Below are positions 19,007 through 28,839 of a DNA stretch of 64,000 bases, one piece after another. How positions within the stretch are numbered: position 1 is the stretch's first letter; each line of letters begins with the position of its first letter. Made by a program: the position numbers and the translations under genes. This DNA comes from Acidovorax carolinensis (GTDB taxonomy: Bacteria > Pseudomonadota > Gammaproteobacteria > Burkholderiales > Burkholderiaceae_C), in NCBI RefSeq assembly GCF_002157145.1, contig NZ_CP021361.1, positions 3,686,501 to 3,750,500 on the forward strand, in the 5' to 3' direction. Below the pieces are notes generated by a model. That model ran no database searches. It had not been told where the DNA came from and saw nothing but the letters and a program-made list of their open reading frames with translations.

Positions 19007-19510
19007 TCAGTGTTTTTGCCCGTGCGCGGCGCCGTGGCCCATGTCTGCGGCCGCTGCGCCGGGCGCCTGCGTGCTCACCGGCAGTTGCAGCGGCAGCTGC
19101 GTTTCGGCGCCCTTGGCGTCCTGGAACACCAGGGTCAGGGGCACGCTAGAGCCCTTGGCCAGCGGCGCCTTCAGGTCCAGCAGCATGACGTGGTAGCCAC
19201 CGGGCTTGAGCTCCACGGTCTTGCCGGCGGGCAGGTCAAGCCCCGGCACGGCGCGCATCTTCATGATGTCGCCTTCCATCTTCATCTCATGCACTTCGGC
19301 CACGCCTGCGGCGGGCGACTCGACGCGCACCAGGCGCGCGCCCTCCTTGGCCGTGAGGCGCATGAAGGCGCCCGTGGCCTTCTGGCCTTGCACGCTGGCG
19401 CGCGCCCAGGCGCCCTCCACCGCCACGGGGGCGGTGGCCTGGGCATGGGCCTGTCCGGCAAGCAGGGCAAGGGCGAAGAGTGCGGAACGGGTGATGCGGT
19501 GCAGTGTCAT
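19007..19510 (-). CDS. Periplasmic copper chaperone PCu(A)C
   Basis: A 167-aa exported protein with a signal peptide (about 1-23, AHA-QA). The PCuAC copper site is visible as VHEMKMEGDIMKM and PGGYHVMLLDL (His and Met ligands), with an extra His/Met-rich tail GHGAAHGQKH. It delivers Cu(I) to cytochrome oxidase or other periplasmic targets. It is the last gene of a copper cluster on the minus strand, 38 nt after the DUF1775 gene. Confidence 0.9.
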   Translation of the reverse strand: MTLHRITRSALFALALLAGQAHAQATAPVAVEGAWARASVQGQKATGAFMRLTAKEGARLVRVESPAAGVAEVHEMKMEGDIMKMRAVPGLDLPAGKTVELKPGGYHVMLLDLKAPLAKGSSVPLTLVFQDAKGAETQLPLQLPVSTQAPGAAAADMGHGAAHGQKH

Positions 19511-19548
19511 GGAGTTCTCCTGGGGTTAAAAAATGAACAAGTGAGGGA

Positions 19549-20097
19549 TCAATGCGCGTGGCCGCCGGCCGCTGGCATCAGCTCCAGCACGGGTGCGGGA
19601 AATTTCAGGTCGTCCGGCTTGCGGCTGGCGCCAGGCAGCTCGGCCCAGTCCACCCGGCCTTGCTCGCAGACCTGCGCCACCGGCCAGTAGAGGACACCGG
19701 CCTGCGCGGGCAGGCGCGCCTGCAGCACAAATTCATCGTAAGGGGCGTTGGGCAGCGCATCGGCCGGGGTGTTGGCCGTCCAGCGGATGCGGCGCACTTC
19801 GTCGGTGATGCGCTTGCCGTGGTCGGTGCGCGGCGCGGCGAGCGCCTCGCGCTCGATGGCGATGGTCCACCCGGCCTTGGGCATGGGCTTGGCGCCCTGC
19901 ACGCCGGACGGCAGGGTCACGGCGATCTCGCGCGTGGGCGACTCGCCACAGCCGTGGCCTACGCGGAACGTGGCCTTGTAGCCACTGCCCGCGTTGGCCA
20001 CCTGGTACTCCAGCGTGACGTGGGCGTTTGCAGTATTAAACAGGCCGGTAGCGCTTGTCAATAAAGCGCAAACAGCTATTGTTTTGATAGTTTTCAT
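19549..20097 (-). CDS. YcnI-like DUF1775 copper-binding protein
   Basis: A 182-aa exported protein. The signal peptide ends ANA-HV, so the mature chain begins with His, as in YcnI proteins where the N-terminal His is a copper ligand. The mature part has VGHGCGESPTREIAV and a conserved Trp near WTANTP. It partners with the PCuAC protein next door. Most of the signal peptide is encoded by a copy of the dispersed repeat (copy E). Confidence 0.88.
   Translation of the reverse strand: MKTIKTIAVCALLTSATGLFNTANAHVTLEYQVANAGSGYKATFRVGHGCGESPTREIAVTLPSGVQGAKPMPKAGWTIAIEREALAAPRTDHGKRITDEVRRIRWTANTPADALPNAPYDEFVLQARLPAQAGVLYWPVAQVCEQGRVDWAELPGASRKPDDLKFPAPVLELMPAAGGHAH
20030..20095 (-). repeat. Dispersed repeat, copy E, inside a coding region
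   Basis: On the minus strand it reads ATAGCTGTTTGCGCTTTATTGACAAGCGCTACCGGCC. It overlaps codons 1 to about 22 of the DUF1775 gene and so encodes its signal peptide core (IAVCALLTSATGLF). Confidence 0.7.
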
Positions 20098-20124
20098 GGC
20101 GATGTGGGGTGGTTGGTTGCCAGG

Positions 20125-22431
20125 TCAGGGGGCCCACTTCAGCTCGGCCATGTAGGTTCGCTGTGGGTAGGGGTGGAAATTCCAGAACTGGTAGTTGTTG
20201 AGGTTGTCGATGCCCACCGCCGCGCTGACCTGCTTGCTGATCTGGTAGCGCACGCGCACATCGGTGGTGAAGTAGCGGCTGGCGCCCTGGTAGGCAAAGC
20301 CATTGGGGTCGCTGTTGTCCAGCGTGCTGTACTGCTTGCCGCTGTAGCGCGCGCCCAGGGTGTAGGACCATGTGGCATCGGGCCGGTAGGTGGCCACGGC
20401 GCTGGCGCGCCACTCGGGGACGCGCGGCTGCCATCGGCCCACGCTGGCAGGGAACTTGTCGTTCGTCGTGATCCTGGAATGGGTCCAGGTCAGGCTGCTG
20501 CCCAGCTCCAGCCCGCGCACAAAGACGTTGGCGGCCAGGTAGGCCAGCTCGATGCCATGGGTGCGGATGGCGTCCACGTTCTGCACGTTGGTGACGTTGG
20601 GCGTGACGAGCACATTGGTCTGCGAATACAGCGCGTCCTTGGTGCGTTCGAAAAACGCAGTCAGGCGCAGCAGCCCATTGCCCATGTCCCGCTCGGCCGT
20701 CAGTTCGGTGGTCCAGCTCTTTTCGGGTTTCAGGTTCGGGTCGTTGTTGATGAGCGTGCCGCTGCCGCTGATGCCGCCCTGGTACAGCTCGGCCACGGTG
20801 GGCATGCGCACCGCGCGGCCGGTGGAGGCCTTGAGCACCCACAGTTCGCTGGCCTGGTAGGCCACGGCGGCCTTGGGCGAGAGGTAGGTTTCGTTGCGCT
20901 CGGGGTGGCTCAGCGTGGTGGTGGCGTTGCCGGTCTGGCCGTTGCTGGCGCTCCAGCGCTCGGCGCGGGCGCCGAGCGCGGCTTTCCACTTTGGCGCGAA
21001 CTTCCAGGTGTCTTGCGCCCACAGGCCCAGTAGTTGTGTGTCGCCCTTGAAGGCCTGGTTGCGCGCTCCCGCCGCGCCGTTGATCCAGTTACTGGTGGCG
21101 TTCTCCACCGTGCGCAGCTGGTAGCTGTCGCGCTGCAGGCCAAAGTCCACGATGTGCGCGCCATTCACCCCATCCGGCCGCCAGGTGCCTTTGGCGGCCA
21201 GCGTGTTCCAGCCCGTGCCTTTGCTGTTGACTATGCGGCCCGCGTCGCCACTCAAAGCGGCGGGCATCGCCACCGTGGCGGCACGCAGGGTGTCGGTCTG
21301 GTAGTCGTACAGGCTGGCGGCCACCTCCCAGTCGAACACACCTAGTGTGTGGCTCTTGACCGAGAGCCCGTGCATGAAATGCGTGAGGTTCTCGTTGGAC
21401 CCATTGAAATCGGTGGGCGCCAGAGCAAACGAGCGGCCGTTGATGTTCACCGTGCCGCCGTAGACCGCATTGCCATGGGCATCGCGCAGGTAGCTGGCGG
21501 GGCGCCCCTCGGATGCGTTGTGCCACCAGCCCAAGGTGTAGGCCGCGCGCAAGGTGGGCGAAAAGTCGTAAGCGAGCTTGGCCTTGATGTGGTCTTGCTG
21601 CGTGTGGTACTGCGTGGCCGTGCCCAACAGGTACCAGGGCTGGTTGCTGCGGTTGTTGCCCGGCACCGCGCCCGTGACTGGCGTGCCAGCGTTGCCCACG
21701 GTGCCGGCGGACACCAGGCGCGTGGGGAAAGTGAGCGGCTGGCCTTCGCTGTAGGTCTTATTGAAGTTGAGGAACCACGACAAGTCACCCTGCTTGTTGC
21801 CCACGGATGCACTCACCTGCTTGCCCCCGTAGGTGGCGTTGGTGTCGTACAGGTCAAACGGCTGGTGCTGGACGCTGACCTGCCCATGGGCTTCAAACTT
21901 GGTCGGCATGCGCGTGACGTAGTCCACCACTGCGCCCACCGAGTTGCCCGCGTACGCGGCCGAAAACGGGCCGTAGAGCACATCCACGCGCTCGATCTCT
22001 TCGGGCGTGACCAGCATCCAGCGCGGCGCGTTGGTGGGGCCGTTGCCCAGGTAGTTGCTCAGCAAAATGCCATCGGCAAACACCATGGAGCGCGCCGGGT
22101 TGCCCGTGCCCGAGGCGCGCGTGGACAACACGGCGTGGTTGTAGTCGCCGATGTAGCGCTTGCGCACCAGCAGGCTGGGCAGGTATTTGAGGGCGTCTTC
22201 GCTGTCGGTGGCGTTGATCGCATGCTCGATCTGCTCGCGCGTAACACCCTCGATGGTGGTGGGGATCTGCGTGGGCAGCGAGGTGGGCTGGCCGCCGCTG
22301 ATGGTGACCACGCCCAACTCCTTGACGGGGGCGTTGGCGATGTCGGCGGTCTGGGCGTACGCGGAAACACCCGTGCAGAGTGCGAGGGGAAAGGCACTGG
22401 CCACGGCCAGCGCCCTGCGGCTTTTGCGCAT
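20125..22431 (-). CDS. TonB-dependent outer-membrane receptor, probably for copper
   Basis: A 768-aa receptor with a signal peptide (about 1-26), a plug domain (about 55-175, with YIGDYNHAVLSTRASG and VDVLYGPFSAAYAGNSVGAVVDYVT) and a C-terminal barrel. It takes a scarce ligand across the outer membrane using TonB energy. Its place 27 nt upstream of the copper proteins DUF1775 and PCuAC, and downstream of DUF2946, points to copper or a copper chelate, as for OprC/NosA-type receptors. This specificity is inferred from context. Confidence 0.88.
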   Translation of the reverse strand: MRKSRRALAVASAFPLALCTGVSAYAQTADIANAPVKELGVVTISGGQPTSLPTQIPTTIEGVTREQIEHAINATDSEDALKYLPSLLVRKRYIGDYNHAVLSTRASGTGNPARSMVFADGILLSNYLGNGPTNAPRWMLVTPEEIERVDVLYGPFSAAYAGNSVGAVVDYVTRMPTKFEAHGQVSVQHQPFDLYDTNATYGGKQVSASVGNKQGDLSWFLNFNKTYSEGQPLTFPTRLVSAGTVGNAGTPVTGAVPGNNRSNQPWYLLGTATQYHTQQDHIKAKLAYDFSPTLRAAYTLGWWHNASEGRPASYLRDAHGNAVYGGTVNINGRSFALAPTDFNGSNENLTHFMHGLSVKSHTLGVFDWEVAASLYDYQTDTLRAATVAMPAALSGDAGRIVNSKGTGWNTLAAKGTWRPDGVNGAHIVDFGLQRDSYQLRTVENATSNWINGAAGARNQAFKGDTQLLGLWAQDTWKFAPKWKAALGARAERWSASNGQTGNATTTLSHPERNETYLSPKAAVAYQASELWVLKASTGRAVRMPTVAELYQGGISGSGTLINNDPNLKPEKSWTTELTAERDMGNGLLRLTAFFERTKDALYSQTNVLVTPNVTNVQNVDAIRTHGIELAYLAANVFVRGLELGSSLTWTHSRITTNDKFPASVGRWQPRVPEWRASAVATYRPDATWSYTLGARYSGKQYSTLDNSDPNGFAYQGASRYFTTDVRVRYQISKQVSAAVGIDNLNNYQFWNFHPYPQRTYMAELKWAP

Positions 22432-22440
22432 GGGAACTCC

Positions 22441-22511
22441 TGAATTTCAAGCCAGAAAGGCCACTAGCGCTTATCCACAAAGCGCCAACAGCTATCAAAC
22501 AAATAGCGAAT
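22441..22511 (-). repeat. Dispersed intergenic repeat, copy F
   Basis: On the minus strand: TATTTGTTTGATAGCTGTTGGCGCTTTGTGGATAAGCGCTAGTGGCC and a GGCTTGAAATTCA tail. It fills the gap between DUF2946 and the TonB receptor and is one of the most complete copies. Confidence 0.8.
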
Positions 22512-22868
22512 TCAGGAGAATGCAGGCGGCCCGCGCGGTGGCAGCGGAGCGGCGGTGCGCGCAGCAATGTGCGCGGCAGGAATGGGGCGCAGGGCATGCG
22601 CAAGGGGGTGGACCACAGGCAGCTGGGCCAGCGACACGGGAGGCGGAGCGCCCACCTGCGCGCAAAGCGGGCAGTCCAGCGTGTGGCTGGGCATTTCCTT
22701 GGCGCCATCGTCGGTCTTGACCACCAGCTTGATGGCGCCCGAGCCCGAGCAGATCAGCTCCATGGCCTGCGGGTTGACCAGGGGCGACGCCACTGCCACG
22801 CCGATGGACAACACAAACCACGCCAGCACGAGGCGGGCAAGCCAGCGAAAGTGGCGAAGGGTTTGCAT
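22512..22868 (-). CDS. DUF2946 family protein
   Basis: A 118-aa protein with an N-terminal membrane segment or signal (LARLVLAWFVLSIGVAVASP), then a short domain with the CPLC motif (HTLDCPLCAQ) and a Pro/His-rich tail. DUF2946 proteins often sit beside copper and TonB genes, and the Cys pair could bind metal. An alternative ATG at 22880 would add four residues; neither has a clear ribosome-binding site. It heads the copper cluster. Confidence 0.7.
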   Translation of the reverse strand: MQTLRHFRWLARLVLAWFVLSIGVAVASPLVNPQAMELICSGSGAIKLVVKTDDGAKEMPSHTLDCPLCAQVGAPPPVSLAQLPVVHPLAHALRPIPAAHIAARTAAPLPPRGPPAFS

Positions 22869-23006
22869 GGCGGTCGGCATGAAGGCGCTGATTGTAGGCC
22901 GCCATCCCGCCATGCCCTTGACCACCGTCATCTGCGCGACGGTGCTTTGCCCTGGCACCCTCTTACGATGTGCACTTTGCCAGCCCACAACAACGGAGAC
23001 ATCCCC

Positions 23007-23654
23007 ATGCTGACACTCTGCGGCTTTTCAGCCAGCAACTACTACAACAAGGTCAAGCTCGCCCTGCTCGAAAAAGGCCTGCCTTTCACCGAAGAAACGG
23101 CCTGGGTGGGCGAGACCGACCCCAGCGCCACGCCGCTCGGAAAGGTGCCCTACCTGCGCACGCCCCAGGGCACGCTGTGCGAGTCGGCGGTGATGGTTGA
23201 CTACATCGAAGCCGCCCATCCCCTGCCACCCTTGCTGCCAGCCGACCCGTTTGCCGCCGCCAAGGTGCGCGAGCTGATCACCTTTCTGGAACTGCACCTG
23301 GAGCTGGTGGCGCGCAACCTGTACCCCCAGGCCTTCTTTGGCGGCACGGTGAGCGAATCGACCCGCGAGAAGGTGGGCACGCAGCTGGAGAAGAACATCG
23401 CCGCCTTCGGTCAGCTGGCCCAATTCAGCCCCTATGTGGCGGGCGACAGCTTCACCCTGGCCGACTGCGCCGCCATCGTGCACCTGCCGCTCATCAGTTC
23501 GGCCACCAAAATCATTTATGGCCGCGACTTCCTGGCCAACCTGCCGGTGCGCGAGTACCTCACGCGCATGGGCGAGCGCCCCCATGTGCAGCGCGTGAAC
23601 GCAGACCGCAAGGCCAGCACCGCCGAAATGCTGGCGCGCCGACCCAAGCGCTGA
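23007..23654 (+). CDS. Glutathione S-transferase family protein
   Basis: A 215-aa cytosolic GST. The thioredoxin-like N-terminal domain begins CGFSASNYYNKVKLALLEKG and has the glutathione-contact segment LCESAVMVDYIE. The helical C-terminal domain holds GDSFTLADCAAIVH. ACGGAGAC precedes the ATG. It probably conjugates or reduces electrophiles; the exact class is not evident. It stands alone and is divergent from the copper cluster. Confidence 0.88.
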   Translation: MLTLCGFSASNYYNKVKLALLEKGLPFTEETAWVGETDPSATPLGKVPYLRTPQGTLCESAVMVDYIEAAHPLPPLLPADPFAAAKVRELITFLELHLELVARNLYPQAFFGGTVSESTREKVGTQLEKNIAAFGQLAQFSPYVAGDSFTLADCAAIVHLPLISSATKIIYGRDFLANLPVREYLTRMGERPHVQRVNADRKASTAEMLARRPKR

Positions 23655-23806
23655 ACGGGCGGCGTTCTGCCAAAGGGCCCATCGGAACCAAAGCCAGGGG
23701 CGGCCGGCAGGTACGGCCGCGCCACCACTCTTTGACTTTGGTCAACGCAGGGCCAACCCCTCGGGCGCAACATGAAAGTGTTCAATCAGCCCCAAGGAAA
23801 CATCGC

Positions 23807-24178
23807 ATGGACATGACCCAAGCCGCCCCCTTCCGCCAGCAACTGCTCGCACAGAAATCCGCACTGCTGGAACAGTTGGCCGAGCAGCGCGGTGGCGTCA
23901 TCGGCCGGGCCGAGGCGGCCGCAGACCATTTTGGCCAGCCGGAAGATCCGCGCGCCCAACTGGCCACCGAACGCGAGCTGGAGTTTGCGCTGGACGAGCG
24001 TGAAACAGCCCATCTCGCCGCCGTCGACGCAGCTCTGGCACGCATTGAGGCCGGCACCTATGGCGAGTGCACGGACTGCGGCACCCACATTGCCGCAGCC
24101 CGGCTGCACGCCACCCCCGAGGCTGCGCGCTGCGTGCACTGCCAGGAAAAGGCCGAGCAACACCGCCGGGTGGCCTGA
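23807..24178 (+). CDS. DksA/TraR-type zinc-finger protein
   Basis: A 123-aa DksA-like protein with an N-terminal coiled-coil region and a C4 zinc finger (CTDCG ... CVHC) preceded by EAGTYGE. It is shorter than true DksA (about 150 aa), so it is probably a paralogue that modulates RNA polymerase under stress. The start ATG at 23807 follows AAGGAAA. A translation-stress (baeRF-like) gene follows 45 nt later, perhaps in the same operon. Confidence 0.88.
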   Translation: MDMTQAAPFRQQLLAQKSALLEQLAEQRGGVIGRAEAAADHFGQPEDPRAQLATERELEFALDERETAHLAAVDAALARIEAGTYGECTDCGTHIAAARLHATPEAARCVHCQEKAEQHRRVA

Positions 24179-24223
24179 GCGATCTTTGTTTTTCCATATT
24201 TTCAACCCCAAGAAAGCCTTCTG

Positions 24224-24597
24224 ATGAGCACTTTTCACGCCGTTGTCTGGTTGGACCAGTCTGAAGCCCACGTAGTGATGTTCGACCGCGAACATACCGA
24301 AGCCCAGCGCATCAAATCCCGCAGCCACCACAAGCACCAGGGCAAGGCAGAAGACCTGGGCCCGTTCTTTACCGATATCGCACAGGCGCTGTCGAACACG
24401 CGCGAAGTGCTGCTGGCAGGCCCGGCCTGGTGCGCAACCAGTTCCGCGACTGGTGCGCCAAGCACCATGCCGCCGTGGCCGACGCAGTGGTGGACTCGGT
24501 GGCCGCAGACCACCCCACGGACGCACAGCTGGTGGCGATGGCACGCCAGTACTTCAAGAAGTTTGACAACATGGCGGCCGATCCATCCATGGCCTGA
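24224..24597 (+). pseudogene. baeRF-like translational machinery protein, one-base frameshift
   Basis: The frame begins MSTFHAVVWLDQSEAHVVMF, typical of small 'translational machinery' proteins related to bacterial eRF1-like factors, and runs to VLLAGP near 24421. The rest continues one base off as LVRNQFRDWCAKHHAAVAD to FKKFDNMAADPSMA and a TGA at 24595. The total is 374 nt, one short of 125 codons. Adding one G or C in GGCCCGGCC restores a 124-aa protein, so a sequencing deletion is likely. Confidence 0.7.
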
Positions 24598-24656
24598 CCG
24601 CTGCGGGCTCCCATCGGCCTGCCCAGGCGGGGCCCTTGGCTGCTATCCTTTGTGGC

Positions 24657-25070
24657 ATGCGCAGCCTCTTTCACCTCGCCTTTCACGTCACCGACCTGGA
24701 TGCCGCCCGCCGCTTCTATGGCGGCGTGCTGGGATGCCAAGAAGGCCGAAGCACCGACACCTGGGTGGACTTCGACTTCTTCGGCCACCAGATCTCCTTG
24801 CACCTGGGCACGCCGTTTGCCAGTGCCCGCACCGGGCATGTGGGCGACCACCTGGTGCCCATGCCGCATTTCGGCGCCATTCTGGAGTTACCCGACTGGC
24901 AGGCGCTGGCTGCGCGCCTCAAGGCTGCGGGCACCGCCTTTGTGCTCGAGCCCCAGGTGCGCTTTGAAGGCCAGCCCGGCGAGCAGTGGACGATGTTCTT
25001 TCATGACCCGAGCGGCAACCCGATAGAGATCAAGGGCTTTCGCTCGCTGGACACGGTGTACGCGGCGTGA
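24657..25070 (+). CDS. Glyoxalase/VOC family protein
   Basis: A 137-aa vicinal-oxygen-chelate domain protein with paired beta-alpha-beta modules. It begins FHLAFHVTDLDAARRFYGGVLG and ends FFHDPSGNPIEIKGF; the His and Glu of these two motifs are the usual metal ligands. Function is probably dioxygenase- or glyoxalase-like, with the substrate unknown. The stop overlaps the start of the MarC gene (GTGA), so the two are coupled. Confidence 0.88.
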   Translation: MRSLFHLAFHVTDLDAARRFYGGVLGCQEGRSTDTWVDFDFFGHQISLHLGTPFASARTGHVGDHLVPMPHFGAILELPDWQALAARLKAAGTAFVLEPQVRFEGQPGEQWTMFFHDPSGNPIEIKGFRSLDTVYAA

Positions 25071-25660
25071 GCTACACCTTTGCGTCCGCCACCATCCTGC
25101 TGCTGCTGATCACCGATCCGCTGGGCAACATCCCCATCTTTGCCAACGCCCTGCGCGGCGTGGCGCCCGAGCGCCGGGCGCGGGTGATCCTGCGCGAGGT
25201 GCTGATCGCCTTTGCGCTGCTGTTGGTATTTCTGTTCTTTGGCGCGCAGTTTTTGCAGGTGATGAACCTGAGCGATCTGTCGCTGCAGATAGCGGGTGCG
25301 GTCGTGTTGTTTCTGATCGCGCTGCGCATGATCTTTCCGCCCGACTCCGGGCCTCAGACCGAACTGCCGGGTGAGCCGCTGATCGTGCCCCTGGCCATCC
25401 CCGCGCTGGCGGGCCCCTCGGCCATGGCCACCGTGATGCTGCTGGTTGCCCAGGCGCCCGAGCGGCGACTGGAATGGGTGGCCGCACTGTGCGTGACCAT
25501 GGCGGTGTGCGCCGTGGTGCTGCTGCTGGCCGAACGCATCCAGCGCCTGGTAGGCGAGCGCGTGGTGATGGCTTTTGAGCGCCTGATGGGGCTGATCCTG
25601 GTTGCCATCTCGGTGGAGATGCTGATCCGCGGCATCAAGCAGCTCGCCCGGCAGTTGTAG
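25067..25660 (+). CDS. MarC/UPF0056 family integral membrane protein
   Basis: A 197-aa membrane protein with about six helices. It has the family's ITDPLGNIPIFANAL near the N-terminus and IPALAGPSAMATVMLL in the middle. The start is GTG, overlapping the upstream stop. MarC proteins were once linked to multiple antibiotic resistance, but their transport role is unproven. Confidence 0.88.
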   Translation: MSYTFASATILLLLITDPLGNIPIFANALRGVAPERRARVILREVLIAFALLLVFLFFGAQFLQVMNLSDLSLQIAGAVVLFLIALRMIFPPDSGPQTELPGEPLIVPLAIPALAGPSAMATVMLLVAQAPERRLEWVAALCVTMAVCAVVLLLAERIQRLVGERVVMAFERLMGLILVAISVEMLIRGIKQLARQL

Positions 25661-25797
25661 GCCACACGCCCTGGGGCCGGCCTCTGGGCTTTCAGCCGGC
25701 AGGCGGCGACCAGGTCGCCGCACACAGTTTCATTTGCGGGCCAGGGCCGGCATGGCACCCAACGCAAAGACCGAATTGGGCACGCCAGCACGTGCCA

Positions 25798-26268
25798 TCA
25801 GCGGCGCAGGACGGCGCGCCAGTTTTGCCCGCGCCACCACCGGCGACTCGACCCGCACGCCCGTGCCTGCTGCTCGGCCACGAGATCGCGCAGCGTAACG
25901 GACTGGAGGTATTCCAGCACCCGCGCATTGAACGCCGTCCAGAGCGATCCGGTCATGGACACCATCTGCGACGATACGTGCGCGGCTGGCGCGGCCTCCT
26001 CGCCAGGCTTGTGGTTTTCTACCGCCACCACGATGTCGGCTACAGACACCTGCTCGGGCTTGTGGGCCAGGGCATAACCGCCCCCGGGGCCGCGTGTGCT
26101 GTCAACCAGCCCGGCCCGCTTGAGGGCGCTGAAAAGCTGTTCGAGATAAGACAGCGATGTGCCCTGGCGAGCGCTGATCGTGGAAAGCGCAACGGGGCCT
26201 GTGTTCTGGCGCATTGCCAGATCGGTCATCGCAGAAACGGCCAGTTGGCCTCTGGTGGTAATTCGCAT
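25798..26268 (-). CDS. Rrf2 family transcriptional regulator lacking the Fe-S cysteines
   Basis: A 156-aa Rrf2/IscR-like protein. The N-terminal winged helix (MRITTRGQLAVSAMTDLAM, then SLSYLEQLFSALKRAGLV and GPGGGYAL) is intact. At the place where IscR has three cluster cysteines, this protein reads NHKPGEEAAPAAHVSS with none, so it cannot bind an Fe-S cluster there. The C-terminus extends into a Trp/Arg-rich tail. It is divergent from the nhaR-like gene across about 150 bp. Confidence 0.85.
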   Translation of the reverse strand: MRITTRGQLAVSAMTDLAMRQNTGPVALSTISARQGTSLSYLEQLFSALKRAGLVDSTRGPGGGYALAHKPEQVSVADIVVAVENHKPGEEAAPAAHVSSQMVSMTGSLWTAFNARVLEYLQSVTLRDLVAEQQARACGSSRRWWRGQNWRAVLRR

Positions 26269-26419
26269 CTTCACTCCTTGTGAACATTGATACCTCCGAG
26301 CCCCGGAAAATCCCTGAGAGCTCGGTCCATCAAGCCAATGTAGCGGATCAAACACTTCGCGTATATTCGTTTTATTATTAAAAACATTGCGGTTTTTTCG
26401 AACCGTTGCGTACCCTCCG

Positions 26420-27316
26420 ATGAACTTCAAGCATCTCAAATACTTCTGGACGGTGGCCAAGGCCGGCGGGATAGTACGCGCAGGCGAGCAGCTGCACACC
26501 ACGCCCCAGACCCTGTCAGGACAAATCAAGCAGCTGGAGCAATGGCTGGGGCACGACCTCTTTCGCAAGCGCGGCCGGGGGCTGGAGCTGACCAGCGAAG
26601 GACGGGTTGCGCTGGGGTATGCCGAGCAGATATTTGCCCTGGGCGATGAGCTGGAAAAATCCGTGCGCCTGTCACGCGGTCAGGCCAAGCCGCTGGAATT
26701 TCGCGTGGGCATCGCCGATTCGGTGGCCAAGTCCGTCGCCTACCACTTGCTGGAACCCGCACTGGGCCTGCCGGATCGCGTGCACATGATCTGCCACGAA
26801 GGCAAGTTTCCGGAGCTGCTGGCGCAACTCACCCTGCACCGCCTGGATCTGGTGCTGGCCGACGAACCGGTGTCCCGCAAGGTGGGGGTGAAGGCCTTCA
26901 ACCATGCACTCGGAACCAGCGCCATGAGTTTCTTCTGCGCCCCGTCGCTCGCGAAGCAGCTGCAAGGCCCCTTTCCCCAATGCCTGCACGGCGCACCCAT
27001 GCTGATCCAGGGCCCGCTGTCTTCCGTGCGCCAGCAACTCGATCACTGGTTCAACAAATACCAGCTGCAGCCGCACATCGTGGGAGAGTTCGATGACAGC
27101 GCCCTCATGAATGCGTTCGGGCGCGAAGGACGCGGCGTGTTCACCTCGCCCAACGTACTGGAGGACGAAACCATGGTGCAGTTTGGCGTGGAGGTGGTGG
27201 GCCGGACGTCGGAGCTGGTGGAGGAATTTTTTGCCATCTCCGTCGAGCGCCGCATCACCCACCCCTGTGTTTCCGCCATCACGCGGGCGGCCAGGGCGGA
27301 GTTGTTTGCGTTATGA
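26420..27316 (+). CDS. nhaR: LysR-family regulator, NhaR-like
   Basis: A 298-aa LysR regulator with the NhaR-type N-terminus MNFKHLKYFWTVAKAGGIVRA and helix-turn-helix QLHTTPQTLSGQIKQLE. NhaR controls sodium/proton antiport genes and biofilm genes in enterics. No nhaA is present here, so the target is open. The start MNFKHL fits the family; the in-frame ATG 11 codons upstream is less likely. Confidence 0.85.
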   Translation: MNFKHLKYFWTVAKAGGIVRAGEQLHTTPQTLSGQIKQLEQWLGHDLFRKRGRGLELTSEGRVALGYAEQIFALGDELEKSVRLSRGQAKPLEFRVGIADSVAKSVAYHLLEPALGLPDRVHMICHEGKFPELLAQLTLHRLDLVLADEPVSRKVGVKAFNHALGTSAMSFFCAPSLAKQLQGPFPQCLHGAPMLIQGPLSSVRQQLDHWFNKYQLQPHIVGEFDDSALMNAFGREGRGVFTSPNVLEDETMVQFGVEVVGRTSELVEEFFAISVERRITHPCVSAITRAARAELFAL

Positions 27317-27341
27317 GTGCTGCCCCCAGTCGGCCCAGTAA

Positions 27342-27503
27342 GACTCTTTAGCCATCGCTGTGTCGGCAGGTGGCATCATTTGCGGCGCATATGGTGCCGT
27401 TGCATCCTTGGACCTCAATGCCATCATGGATGCCGCAGGCGAAGGCGCATCGGTCGTGGATGCCCTGGTGGAGCGAGCCAGTGCGCCCGGCGATATCCGA
27501 TAA
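27342..27503 (+). other. Short open frame, possible gene remnant
   Basis: Fifty-three codons between two stops read like real protein (AIAVSAGGIICGAYGAVASL, then MDAAGEGASVVDALVERAS). There is no good start codon and no family I recognise. It may be the 3' end of a lost gene in front of the acyl-CoA dehydrogenase. Confidence 0.3.
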
Positions 27504-27524
27504 AAATTCGAAGGAAACAACCGC

Positions 27525-28702
<1,178 letters not shown>

Positions 28703-28839
28703 TGAGCCACGCCTTGAGTCATCACTTTTGGCACGGACTGGCATTTCCTATCCACACTGTGGCGCAACGTTGGCAGCCTGGATGTGGCAGTATTCGGCAT
28801 ACCCGATGAATCCGGGTAACAGTCAACCCGCCGGGAGGC

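Noticed and set aside
24224..24967. A 247-aa protein starting MSTFHAVVW
   Set aside because: After 24421 the sequence is a shadow of the glyoxalase frame; the true C-terminus is in the next frame and ends at 24597.
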